In this document: positions 1-7,652 of the stretch, piece after piece | Numbering within the stretch: the stretch's first letter is position 1 | How the letters are laid out: each line of letters begins with the position of its first letter | Source of the DNA: Moraxella sp035181385 | GTDB lineage: Bacteria > Pseudomonadota > Gammaproteobacteria > Pseudomonadales > Moraxellaceae | Reading direction: 5' to 3' | NCBI RefSeq assembly: GCF_035181385.1 | Contig: NZ_JAXCJK010000004.1 | Coordinates: forward strand, 1-64,000 | Length of the DNA: 64,000 bases | Position numbers and translations under genes: made by a program | The notes under the pieces: model-generated | Databases searched by the model: none | What the model was told of the DNA's origin: nothing | The model's input: the letters and a program-made list of their open reading frames with translations, nothing else

Positions 1-11
1 CAAGGCCAACC

Positions 12-39
12 ATTTTATCACATAAAATTATTATGTCAA
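12..39 (-). promoter_or_regulatory. sigma70-type promoter reading out of the left edge
   Basis: On the minus strand a perfect -35 TTGACA (34-39) and a -10 TAAAAT (12-17) are separated by 16 bp. Transcription would start at about position 5 and leave the window. The gene it serves cannot be seen; a consensus promoter next to tRNA-Met suggests, by inference, another stable RNA or a highly expressed gene. Confidence 0.6.
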
Positions 40-170
40 GCGTTTTTTTAAAGTTTTTTTATTTTAACTGGTTATTTTTTTAATTTTTAAAAGTAATTAA
101 ATTAAAATATTAAAATTAATAACTAATTAAGTTAAAATAGGTTTAAAAAAACTGGGTTGGTTTTGTAACA

Positions 171-198
171 ATTATACAATATAATTATATTAAGTCAA
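171..198 (-). promoter_or_regulatory. sigma70-type promoter downstream of tRNA-Met
   Basis: Minus-strand -35 TTGACT (193-198) and perfect -10 TATAAT (171-176) with a 16-bp spacer. It lies just past the 3' end of tRNA-Met and points the same way as the promoter at 12-39, so the unit beyond the left edge may have tandem promoters. The rest of 1-230 is about 85% A+T with no convincing coding sequence. Confidence 0.55.
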
Positions 199-230
199 GT
201 GTTTTAAACAAAAATTTAATTAATTATATC

Positions 231-307
231 TGGTGGCGATGAAGAGACTTGAACTCTTGACCTCACGATTATGAGTCGTGCGCTCTAACCAGCTGAGCTA
301 CATCGCC
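231..307 (-). tRNA. tRNA-Met (CAT), elongator type
   Basis: The reverse complement folds as a 77-nt tRNA: acceptor GGCGATG paired with CATCGCC, an encoded 3' CCA, D-loop GGTTAGAGC, anticodon loop CTCATAA with anticodon CAT, and T-loop GTTCAAGTC. The G1:C72 acceptor pair and general similarity to E. coli metT indicate the elongator rather than the initiator. A CAT tRNA could also be the lysidine-modified Ile tRNA, but the body matches Met better. Confidence 0.93.
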
Positions 308-324
308 ATTACAACAGGTACCAA

Positions 325-353
325 ATTATATAGACAATTTTATTTGTTGTCAA
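325..353 (-). promoter_or_regulatory. promoter of tRNA-Met
   Basis: Minus-strand TTGACA (348-353), 17-bp spacer and TATAAT (325-330): a full consensus sigma70 promoter ending 17 bp before the tRNA 5' end. It shows tRNA-Met is transcribed separately from rnpB, whose T-tract lies just upstream at about 361-380. Confidence 0.8.
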
Positions 354-380
354 TGATAATTTTGCATTTTTTTAAAAAAA

Positions 381-745
381 AGGCAAACCGATAAGCCGGG
401 TTCTGTCTTGGACAATCATTCATCTAGGCGCATCATCACTGATACGCTCAAGCAACCTACCCGTGTCCCAAGCGGGCCGCTCGTTGGACACCTATTTGGT
501 CTTGCTACGAGTGGAGTTTACCATGCCATGAACTGTTACCAGTCATGCGGTGCGCTCTTACCACACCCTTTCACCCTTACCCATATATTATATACTAAAA
601 TATAGGCGGTCTACTCTCTGTTGCACTGGTCGTAGGCTTTCACCCCCTAGCTGTTAGCTAGCACCCTGCCCTATGTAGCCCGGACTTTCCTCTCTTTTTT
701 GATTTGATAAACAAATAAAAAACAGCGATTGTCTGGTTTGCCAAG
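381..745 (-). ncRNA. rnpB: RNase P RNA component (M1 RNA, bacterial class A)
   Basis: The reverse complement carries the universal RNase P landmarks: GAGGAAAGTCCGGGC near the 5' part, GGGTGAAAGGGTGTGGTAAGAG in the middle and GACAGAACCCGGCTTATCGG at the 3' end. Both ends pair (GGCAAACC with GGTTTGCC) to form P1. This is the catalytic RNA that removes 5' leaders from tRNA precursors, working with RnpA protein. A -10 TATAAT at 751-756 puts the start near 745, and a minus-strand T-tract follows the 3' end at 371-380. An open frame on the opposite strand (408-605) is a shadow of this RNA. Confidence 0.95.
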
Positions 746-779
746 AGGTCATTATAGCATAGAATTTAGAAAAATAAAG

Positions 780-1028
780 TCATTGCTTGGCGATTCTATG
801 AAATTTTGCCAACAAAGTCGACTCACTCTCATCGTAATTTAAGTCTTTTGGAATGCAATCAACAGGGCAAATCTCCACACACTGCGGAACATCAAAATGC
901 CCCACACATTCGGTACAAAGACTTGGGTTGATCACATAAATGTCGTTACCTGCTGAAATCGCTTCATTTGGACAAACTGGCTCACAAACATCACAATTAA
1001 TACATTCTTCGGTAATTTTTAGCGCCAT
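780..1028 (-). CDS. YfhL-family 2[4Fe-4S] ferredoxin
   Basis: 82-residue small ferredoxin. Two cluster motifs are visible: C9-x2-C12-x2-C15-x3-C19-P and C38-x2-C41-x8-C50-x3-C54-P. The long gap between the second and third cysteine of the second motif is typical of the YfhL/Alvin type (low-potential ferredoxins with an extended loop and C-terminal tail). It is a cytoplasmic electron carrier whose partner is not known from the sequence. The ATG lies one base after the coaD stop, so it is almost certainly co-transcribed with coaD; that linkage is also seen in other gammaproteobacteria. A strong rnpB promoter follows directly. Confidence 0.9.
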   Translation of the reverse strand: MALKITEECINCDVCEPVCPNEAISAGNDIYVINPSLCTECVGHFDVPQCVEICPVDCIPKDLNYDESESTLLAKFHRIAKQ

Positions 1029-1029
1029 A

Positions 1030-1527
1030 TTATTTGACCGTAAATTTATTAATAAAGCTCGTCATGACAGTACGCGGTACAAACTTAGATACATCACCAC
1101 CCAACCTTGCTACTTCACGCACCAAAGTTGATGAGACAAATGAATATTCCTGCGATGGTGTTAAAAAAACAGCTTCAAAATTCTCATCAAGACTTCGGTT
1201 CATATTCGCCAAACCAAACTCATATTCAAAATCGCTGACTGCACGCAAGCCACGAATGACCGCTTGAACATTCTGCTCTTTGGCAAAGTCCACCAAAAGA
1301 CCTTCAAAACCAACCACTGACACCTTTGGATTGTTTTTAAATACCGATTCAACCATCATCACTCGCTCATCAAAACTAAATAGCGGTTTTTTATGATGAG
1401 CGAATGCCACAGCAATAATAACCTCATCAAACAATCGCAAAGTACGATTAACCAAATCAATATGGCCGTTGGTAATAGGATCAAAAGTACCAGGGTACAA
1501 GGCTTTTTTTGGGAGGTATGCAGTCAT
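1030..1527 (-). CDS. coaD: pantetheine-phosphate adenylyltransferase
   Basis: 165 residues, the usual length for CoaD, which transfers AMP from ATP to 4'-phosphopantetheine to make dephospho-CoA, the fourth step of CoA synthesis. The nucleotidyltransferase signature G13-T-F-D-P-I-T-N-G-H22 and the C-terminal S-S-T-x-V-R-E motif (about residues 131-137) are intact. First gene of a two-gene unit with the downstream ferredoxin. The gene upstream (thiY-like, ending at 1688) is separated by a terminator, so coaD should have its own promoter between about 1530 and 1630. Confidence 0.97.
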   Translation of the reverse strand: MTAYLPKKALYPGTFDPITNGHIDLVNRTLRLFDEVIIAVAFAHHKKPLFSFDERVMMVESVFKNNPKVSVVGFEGLLVDFAKEQNVQAVIRGLRAVSDFEYEFGLANMNRSLDENFEAVFLTPSQEYSFVSSTLVREVARLGGDVSKFVPRTVMTSFINKFTVK

Positions 1528-1631
1528 TAGCTTTATTACAATTCATCTATCATCATATGTATATGCTATCAAATTTTTGCAAAATTTTAAACTCATTTCT
1601 CATGATTGCCATGTTTTACTACTCTGCAAAT

Positions 1632-1664
1632 AAAAAACACACCATAAATAGGCGTGTTTTTTTA
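1632..1664 (-). terminator. terminator of the thi transport operon
   Basis: Hairpin with stem AAAACAC(A/G)CC and a 7-nt loop, flanked by A and T runs, 24 bp past the thiY-like stop codon. Confidence 0.75.
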
Positions 1665-1687
1665 TTTTCCAGATTGGTTTTGTTACA

Positions 1688-2662
1688 TCAAGGCAACTCG
1701 ATTGCATATTCACTGACATTTGGTAAAGTTTTGACAAAGTTTTGTTCTTGCATGAATGATGCCATATTTTCATAACGCAACTCATCAAGTGCTTTTGGGT
1801 TTTTTGCCAAATGTGGCAGAGTATCAACCCACGCCATACGATTTAACTCATTGTCTAGCTCACTTGGCTTGTAGGAGATAAATACTTTCCATGCACCATC
1901 TGGATCGGCCTTAATAAAATCTGTCGCCTGCTGAATGGCGGTCATAAAGCGAGCCATTTTATCCTCTTGAATGTGTTCATGATGAGCAACAAAAATCAAC
2001 TCATCATAGACTGGTACACCATGCTCTTCTGGATAAAATGCCATCCCTTCACGCTTTTCTATTTTTAATTGATTCAATTCAAAATTACGCAATGAACCAA
2101 TCACCCCATCAACCAAACCACTAAGTAACGATGGCGATAGCGACCAATTTACATTCACCATTTGCACATCATCTGCTGTCAAGTTGGCGGATTTTAGCAT
2201 GGTTTTTAAAAGTAAGTCCTCAAAACCACTCACAGAATAGCCAATTTTCTTGCCTTTTAGATCTTCTAATTTTGTGATATTGCTGTCTTTTAGTACCACC
2301 AAGCTGTTTAATGGGGTGTCAATCAGCGTGCCAATTCGCACCAATGGCAAACCTTCAGCAACTTGCTGCTGTAACTGCGGCTGATAATCCACCGCAATAT
2401 CCGCTTGCCCCGAGGCAACCAGCTTTGGTGGCATAGATGGATCGGCAGGCTCGATGATTTCAACATTGAGTCCCTGCTTAGCAAAATAGCCTTGTTGCTG
2501 AGCAATGATGATGGCAGCATGATTGGGATTGACAAACCAATCAAGCAGTAAAGAGACCTTTTGGGTTTCGGTTTTAGTATCGTCGTTTGGCTTTGGTGAA
2601 CACGCCATCAAAATGACGGAAGCCAAAATAATAAGCACACCCATAAGTTTTGATGTTTTCAT
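1688..2662 (-). CDS. thiY: ABC transporter substrate-binding lipoprotein, ThiY/THI5-like
   Basis: 324 residues with a lipoprotein signal: lipobox L-M-A-C with the acylated Cys at 21. The mature part begins with L-L-D-W-F-V-N-P-N-H-A, typical of the NMT1/THI5-like (SsuA/ThiY) periplasmic proteins that bind pyrimidine precursors of thiamine (HMP or formylaminopyrimidine). It is the last gene of a three-gene ABC operon headed by a TPP riboswitch, which argues for a thiamine-precursor ligand. The family also contains sulfonate and taurine binders, so the ligand is inferred mainly from the riboswitch. Confidence 0.85.
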   Translation of the reverse strand: MKTSKLMGVLIILASVILMACSPKPNDDTKTETQKVSLLLDWFVNPNHAAIIIAQQQGYFAKQGLNVEIIEPADPSMPPKLVASGQADIAVDYQPQLQQQVAEGLPLVRIGTLIDTPLNSLVVLKDSNITKLEDLKGKKIGYSVSGFEDLLLKTMLKSANLTADDVQMVNVNWSLSPSLLSGLVDGVIGSLRNFELNQLKIEKREGMAFYPEEHGVPVYDELIFVAHHEHIQEDKMARFMTAIQQATDFIKADPDGAWKVFISYKPSELDNELNRMAWVDTLPHLAKNPKALDELRYENMASFMQEQNFVKTLPNVSEYAIELP

Positions 2663-2704
2663 ACATAATCCTTATCAATCATCATTTGAATCAACGGTTT
2701 AATT

Positions 2705-3448
2705 TTAGTGAATATGCGCCGCCCAAGGAGCCAAGCGTTTTAAAAAATAATCGCCTAGAAAATATAGGATAAGGGCAATAACCAGCAGTACAAATAACGC
2801 AACAAACATCAAATCTACTTGCATTCTGGCATTAGCATGAAGCATAAGATATCCAAGCCCTTGTGATGAACCTACCCACTCCCCCACGACTGCGCCGATG
2901 GGTGCAATACAAATGGCAATTCTCAGCCCAGATGTCAAAGCAGGCAGGGCCGCAGGTAGCTTTACCTTAAATAATATCTGCATGGGCGTAATGTGGTAGG
3001 TCTTGGCAATATCAAGCCAAGTTTTGGGAGTCTGACGCAGCCCATCAAAGCACCCTGCCGTAACAGGAAAATAAATAATCAACACCGTCATGACAATTTT
3101 AGAAGCAATGCCATAACCAAACCACAGTACCAGTAAAGGTGCGATGGCAAACACAGGAATCGCTTGAGAGATGACGAGTATTGGCAATAACACAGATGAA
3201 ATTTTTTTAGAGCTACTCAAAATCAATGCTGAGACGACGCCCATCAATACACCAATACCCAAGCCAAGTAAAATTTCAACCAGTGTGATTTTAGCGTGTT
3301 GCCAAATGAGGGCATAATTTTCCAAAAAAGACCAAAAAACAAGCTTGGGGCCCGGCAAAATATAGTGTGGCAAATCACCAATCATTACAACCAACTGCCA
3401 AAATAACAGCAGCAATGATAAGACAACTGGGGTTTTTAGCCACTTCAT
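2705..3448 (-). CDS. thiX: ABC transporter permease, ThiX-like
   Basis: 247-residue integral membrane protein with about six hydrophobic segments, and the permease EAA loop near residues 145-175 (P-A-A-L-P-A-L-T-S-G-L-R-I-A). It belongs to the SsuC/TauC/ThiX branch. Its ATG overlaps the end of the upstream ATPase gene by 4 bp (3445-3448), indicating translational coupling. It would form the inner-membrane channel for the ligand delivered by the lipoprotein encoded next. Confidence 0.85.
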   Translation of the reverse strand: MKWLKTPVVLSLLLLFWQLVVMIGDLPHYILPGPKLVFWSFLENYALIWQHAKITLVEILLGLGIGVLMGVVSALILSSSKKISSVLLPILVISQAIPVFAIAPLLVLWFGYGIASKIVMTVLIIYFPVTAGCFDGLRQTPKTWLDIAKTYHITPMQILFKVKLPAALPALTSGLRIAICIAPIGAVVGEWVGSSQGLGYLMLHANARMQVDLMFVALFVLLVIALILYFLGDYFLKRLAPWAAHIH

Positions 3449-4161
3449 AAAACACTCCCTGACAATTCGCTCAAAAGCTGCGTGTGTAACTGAGCAAATT
3501 CCACATCATCTAGGCCTCTAATAGGGCGTGAATTGGGACTAATTTTTGCCACAATGGTTGCAGGTTGATGTTTCAATATATAGATATCATCACTAAGACG
3601 AATGGCCTCTTGGGGGTCGTGCGTAATAAGTAAAACAGTCTTATCTTTTAAAAGATGATGCGACAAAGTCTGTAATTCATGGCGAGTTATCGCATCAAGT
3701 GCTGAAAATGGCTCATCCATCAGCACCAAATTGGCATCACTCATCAGTGTACGAGCCAAAGCCACACGCTGACGCTGACCGCCTGACAATTCATAAGGCC
3801 GCTTGTGCAGATGGTTGGTCATCTTAACTTCATGCAATAAATACAATGCTTTATCTTGTATTTGGGCGGACTTTTTGCCAGACAAATGTGCATATAACTG
3901 CACATTATCCAGTACTGACAACCACGGATACAATGCGTCCTGCTGAGCCATATACGCCAAAATCGTACCATGAGCCATGCTCATGGTCCCATCAAAGCTG
4001 GTCTCAAGCCCTGCAATGACCCGAAGCAAAGTTGACTTGCCCACACCAGATGCACCCAACAAACTGGTAAAATGCCCTTGGGTTAAGATAAAGTTAAAAT
4101 CCTGAAAAATTTGTTGCCTGTCAAAGGTTAGTGACAAGCCCTCAATACTGACGCACGGCAT
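3445..4161 (-). CDS. thiZ: ABC transporter ATP-binding protein, ThiZ-like
   Basis: 238 residues. Walker A is G-A-S-G-V-G-K-S-T (about 36-44), the ABC signature is L-S-G-G-Q-R-Q-R (about 125-132), Walker B L-V-L-M-D-E-P is followed by the D-loop S-A-L-D, and the switch histidine lies in L-L-I-T-H-D. It energises the ThiX-like permease. First gene of the operon, about 60 bp after the TPP riboswitch. Function as a thiamine-precursor importer is inferred from the riboswitch and the partner genes; on sequence alone it could be SsuB/TauB. Confidence 0.87.
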   Translation of the reverse strand: MPCVSIEGLSLTFDRQQIFQDFNFILTQGHFTSLLGASGVGKSTLLRVIAGLETSFDGTMSMAHGTILAYMAQQDALYPWLSVLDNVQLYAHLSGKKSAQIQDKALYLLHEVKMTNHLHKRPYELSGGQRQRVALARTLMSDANLVLMDEPFSALDAITRHELQTLSHHLLKDKTVLLITHDPQEAIRLSDDIYILKHQPATIVAKISPNSRPIRGLDDVEFAQLHTQLLSELSGSVL

Positions 4162-4221
4162 GTCAGTACAACTCAGGCAAAAGATTGAATGAAAAAAGGT
4201 TAAAAAAGAAAGGCATGATTA

Positions 4222-4296
4222 GTTTCCTACGACAGCATTAACTGACAGGTTCACGGGTATCATCTCAGCCGTCAGTGACAGCACCCCGACTAGGTT
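4222..4296 (-). promoter_or_regulatory. TPP (THI-element) riboswitch
   Basis: The minus strand has the conserved THI core in order: GGGGTGC near the 5' side, then CTGAGATGATACCCGTGAACCTG, closed by a P1 helix formed from CCTA and TAGG at the two ends. It sits in the leader of the thi-like ABC operon and would shut expression down when thiamine pyrophosphate is plentiful. A -10 TATAAT at 4322-4327 lies just upstream. Confidence 0.95.
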
Positions 4297-4347
4297 TGGC
4301 TTGGTATTTTTATACCATGATATTATAATGTATTGATGAATATATTG

Positions 4348-4379
4348 CAAAGCCCTTTACATGACAGCAAAGGGCTTTG
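4348..4379 (-). terminator. hairpin terminator after the nitroreductase gene
   Basis: Perfect 11-bp stem (CAAAGCCCTTT, 4348-4358, with its complement at 4369-4379) about 20 bp past the nitroreductase stop. The T-tract on the minus strand is weak, so terminator function is likely but not certain. Confidence 0.55.
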
Positions 4380-4398
4380 TGGTGAGAGATTGGCACAA

Positions 4399-5181
4399 TC
4401 AACGCTTAGAAAAACCTTGTTTTTGTAAATATTCAAGCATGAATGGACGCACCTTGCCACCAAAAGTCGTGGCAATTTGTGTAGCCCAATCCAAATCCAA
4501 CCCACGGCCATTGTAGTATTCTTTTACTTGCTCATTATAAGCAGATAGCTTTTCATCGCTGGCCACTTGATAAGTATCAGTTGAGACCAACACATCAAGC
4601 GGTAAGCGTGGACGCTGTGATTGATTAATTTTAGACTCCCAATCAGGGTGTCCCAAGCACAAACCGAACAAAGGCACAACATGCTCAGGCAATCCCAAAA
4701 CCTCGCCTGCTCGCTCAATGTCATTACGCAACGATCCGATGAACACACCGCCCAACCCCAAGCTCTCAGCAGCAGAGAGTACATTTTGTGCCATCAAAGC
4801 CGCATCAATTGCACCAATCAGCGTAACTTCCGTCCAATCTGTCTGCACATCAGCAAGCTGATTGTGGCGTTTTGCATCCATACAAAACACCAAGTATTCA
4901 GCACAAGACTCTACATAGCCATGCCCCAAACGCTTGCCATCAGCCAAGGCTTGATGATATTCTTCTTCGCTCATATCGCATGAAATCTGGCGTAAGGCAG
5001 TACGCTTGGCAGTATCTTTAATGCGAATGATGCTTGATGCCTGTAAAAAACTAGAAGTTGAAACCGCACGCCCTGCCTCCAAGATTGCCACCAACATTTG
5101 CTCAGAAATTGGCTCGCCTGTGTATTTACGCACTGAGCGATGATTTAGCAGGGTTTCAATGGTTGGCGCACTATTGAGCAT
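4399..5181 (-). CDS. NfsA-type NADPH nitroreductase / flavin reductase
   Basis: 260 residues of the FMN-dependent nitroreductase fold. The N-terminal H-R-S-V-R-K-Y motif binds the FMN phosphate, G-L-G-G-V-F-I-G (about 140-147) is the glycine-rich segment typical of the NfsA/Frp branch, and P-L-F-G-L-C-L-G-H-P follows. These cytoplasmic enzymes pass two electrons from NAD(P)H to nitro compounds, quinones or flavins. It is transcribed alone, ending near the TPP-riboswitch promoter. The natural substrate cannot be told from the sequence. Confidence 0.85.
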   Translation of the reverse strand: MLNSAPTIETLLNHRSVRKYTGEPISEQMLVAILEAGRAVSTSSFLQASSIIRIKDTAKRTALRQISCDMSEEEYHQALADGKRLGHGYVESCAEYLVFCMDAKRHNQLADVQTDWTEVTLIGAIDAALMAQNVLSAAESLGLGGVFIGSLRNDIERAGEVLGLPEHVVPLFGLCLGHPDWESKINQSQRPRLPLDVLVSTDTYQVASDEKLSAYNEQVKEYYNGRGLDLDWATQIATTFGGKVRPFMLEYLQKQGFSKR

Positions 5182-5366
5182 GATACTCTCCTTTTGGTTT
5201 GATTATTGTTCAAAAAAAATCTTATTCATGGTATCAAGTATCCACTTTAAAAGCAAACTGATTTGTCAGGTTTTTTAACAACTGACAATATAACAAACAC
5301 ACTACTTTATAGACGATGATATTTTGCTATAATAGCGGTCAATTTAAAAAATATCAGGACATGAAC

Positions 5367-5834
5367 ATGGCAAAAAAACCAAGTAATCAAATTTGTGCCA
5401 ATAAAAAAGCAAGACACGAATACTTTATTGAAGAGACCTTCGAGGCTGGCATTGCATTAGAAGGCTGGGAAGTCAAATCCATTCGTGCAGGCAAAATGAC
5501 CATCACAGAATCTTATGTGATTTTTAAAAATGGCGAAGCATTCTTATTCGGTGCACACATTCAGCCACTACTTACCAGCTCTACACACATTAACCCCGAT
5601 AACATTCGCACCAGAAAGCTACTCCTTAATCGCCGAGAGATTGATAAATTGTTTGGCTTAATCAATCAAAAAGGCTATGCGGTTGTGCCATTATCCTGCT
5701 ATTGGAAAGCATCGCGTGTCAAATGTGAAATCGCTTTAGCCAAAGGTAAAAAATTACATGATAAGCGTGCCACCTTAAAAGAACGAGATTGGCAGATGGA
5801 CAAAAAACGAGGATTTAAGACAGATTTGCGTTAA
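5367..5834 (+). CDS. smpB: SsrA (tmRNA)-binding protein SmpB
   Basis: 155 residues from the chosen start. SmpB binds tmRNA and brings it to stalled ribosomes for trans-translation. Conserved features are A-R-H-E-Y-F-I, E-A-G-I-A-L-E-G-W-E-V-K-S-I-R-A-G (about 25-41) and a basic C-terminal tail (K-x-H-D-K-R-x3-K-x-R-D-W-x4-R). An open frame extends upstream to 5316, but AGGA at 5355-5358 is spaced 8 nt from the ATG at 5367 and the family begins with M-A-K-K, so 5367 is preferred over ATG 5361 or 5316. It appears monocistronic. Confidence 0.95.
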   Translation: MAKKPSNQICANKKARHEYFIEETFEAGIALEGWEVKSIRAGKMTITESYVIFKNGEAFLFGAHIQPLLTSSTHINPDNIRTRKLLLNRREIDKLFGLINQKGYAVVPLSCYWKASRVKCEIALAKGKKLHDKRATLKERDWQMDKKRGFKTDLR

Positions 5835-5993
5835 TTGCATGAATGCTACAAACAAGATGGGCAAATTTTGGGCAATCACTGGCTTTTAATCTTGATGATT
5901 GTATTTTTGTTTTTTTATTAGGTTTACACACAAAATTAAGCCAAAATAGGCGGTATTTACTTTTTTAAAATTTAAGTTACATTTAAGGTTTTT

Positions 5994-6548
5994 ATGAAAA
6001 ATTCTTTCATCGTTCTTGCATTTGTCTGCTTGGTTGTCGCCTGCACTCAATCAGAGTCAATCGTACCAAAACAATCAAAAACAGGTGGCACCGAACAAAC
6101 CCAAGAGCAAGACCTGCACGACAAAGAACTGGTAACATCGTCTAGCGATGACATACCAGAGGCCAAACCCATAATTACCACCGATGGCAAAATCCAAATT
6201 GATTGGTCATTCATTGACACCAAGGCCACACAAGCAACATTAGCCGATTATCAATATCCAATTGCCATTGATAGCACGGCCGTCAAAAACTATGCCTCTA
6301 CCTATGGCATCAGTCCTGCCAAAGCTCAGCACAGCATTGTCGTCAGCATGGCAGCTCCCGAAGCCTTGGGCAAATTACTTGACCAATTAGAAGACACCTA
6401 CATCAGCCATGAATTAACTGATGGTGCAAACATCAAACTTATCGTTCATACCAAAGCCAATGTCATCGCAGACCAACACGAATATGTATTTGCTGATAAG
6501 TTCGGTGAGGGTTTGGTATTACCAATTGAAATTCGCCCAAACAAATAA
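5994..6548 (+). CDS. lipoprotein of unknown function
   Basis: 184 residues. The first 17 form a lipoprotein signal (hydrophobic stretch, lipobox L-V-V-A-C with Cys17). Residues about 18-60 are polar and low in complexity, as in a linker holding a domain away from the membrane. The remaining roughly 120 residues look like a small globular alpha/beta domain that I do not recognise. Residue 19 onward is S-E-S-I-V, with no Asp at +2, so outer-membrane sorting is expected. It is monocistronic between smpB and a bidirectional terminator. Confidence 0.8.
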   Translation: MKNSFIVLAFVCLVVACTQSESIVPKQSKTGGTEQTQEQDLHDKELVTSSSDDIPEAKPIITTDGKIQIDWSFIDTKATQATLADYQYPIAIDSTAVKNYASTYGISPAKAQHSIVVSMAAPEALGKLLDQLEDTYISHELTDGANIKLIVHTKANVIADQHEYVFADKFGEGLVLPIEIRPNK

Positions 6549-6579
6549 AATTGATTGGTTGTTGGGCAGATAATAAATC

Positions 6580-6610
6580 AAAAAAGATTGGGTATGCCAA
6601 TCTTTTTTGA
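6580..6610. terminator. bidirectional terminator
   Basis: AAAAAAGATTGG and CCAATCTTTTTT form a 12-bp stem around a 5-nt loop, between the convergent lipoprotein gene and the EamA-transporter gene. It can serve both. Confidence 0.85.
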
Positions 6611-6628
6611 TTTAGCAAGGCAATCGCA

Positions 6629-7522
6629 CTATTTTTTTACGCCCAAAGAGCCTAGATAAATGGCAAACATCACAAGCAGTGCTCCACCCCATTGCATGCC
6701 ATCAATTACTTTTTGTAACCAAAAATAATCAATCAAAAGTGCCGCCACAGGCTCAGTAAGTAGCAACAGCCCCGTCAAAGACAGTGCTAATTTTGGAATT
6801 GAATAAGCAATCAGCCCCCATGCCAAGCACTGCATGATCGCCCCATAGACCACAATCCAGCCCCACTCACTCATTGTCGCTGGTATTATTTGCCCCCAAT
6901 TCCATATCAGCATCATGGGTAATAATGCCAATGCACCACCGACACCCACCAGTGTCATCATTGGGAAAATCTCAACTTTGGTCACTTCATGCGTACATCT
7001 GACAAACACCATTGATAATGCCAAAAATGCCCCAGACGCAACACCTGAAATAAAACCCCATGGTGCCGTAACATTACGCACGAATTCAGGACTGGCAATC
7101 ATGGCCACACCAATCATGGCAAGCACAAGACTTAGCAGCTGTATCTTAGACTGTTTTTCACCAAACCACGCAAAGGCGATTAATGCCAAAAAGAAAATTT
7201 GCAAGCTGTTGAGCAGTGTTGAGATTCCTGGTCCGACCGCATAAATGCTTTCATGCCATAACGATAAATCTATTGCCAGTGCCGCCCCAGATAGACCTGC
7301 CAGTATCTTTGCTTTTTTGTTGGTTGGAAATTTTTGTTGAAAAAACTTAGCAAGCACCAAGAAAATGATGGCAGAGATAAGTAATCGCCAAAATGCCATC
7401 GCAAAAGCACCCACGCCATCAACATGGGCAACAATCAAACTGCCAAGACCAAATAAAATACAACCAATGAACAACCCAAACATGGACAACAAATTACCTT
7501 TGTTTTTGATGATGATTGTCAT
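6629..7522 (-). CDS. EamA/DMT-family transporter
   Basis: 297 residues with about ten hydrophobic segments arranged as two EamA repeats (about 10-140 and 150-290), as in the drug/metabolite transporter superfamily. Members export amino acids, nucleosides or other small metabolites across the inner membrane; the substrate cannot be assigned here. The protein begins with a short cytoplasmic M-T-I-I-I-K-N-K-G. It is transcribed alone, in the same direction as the ligA-zipA block but about 130 bp after ligA. Confidence 0.85.
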   Translation of the reverse strand: MTIIIKNKGNLLSMFGLFIGCILFGLGSLIVAHVDGVGAFAMAFWRLLISAIIFLVLAKFFQQKFPTNKKAKILAGLSGAALAIDLSLWHESIYAVGPGISTLLNSLQIFFLALIAFAWFGEKQSKIQLLSLVLAMIGVAMIASPEFVRNVTAPWGFISGVASGAFLALSMVFVRCTHEVTKVEIFPMMTLVGVGGALALLPMMLIWNWGQIIPATMSEWGWIVVYGAIMQCLAWGLIAYSIPKLALSLTGLLLLTEPVAALLIDYFWLQKVIDGMQWGGALLVMFAIYLGSLGVKK

Positions 7523-7652
7523 CTTGTAAATTTTCCCTTTGATGATAAAAATATTTTTTTATTGTAACTTGGTTTTGTAACTTAGTTATTCTATGGCTCT
7601 ATGGCGATTTTTTAGGTTCAAATTTATGTTTAGCCCAAATTTTTAGAATGAT

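Noticed and set aside
408..605. 65-codon plus-strand open frame
   Set aside because: It lies wholly inside rnpB on the opposite strand; the sequence is explained by RNase P RNA.
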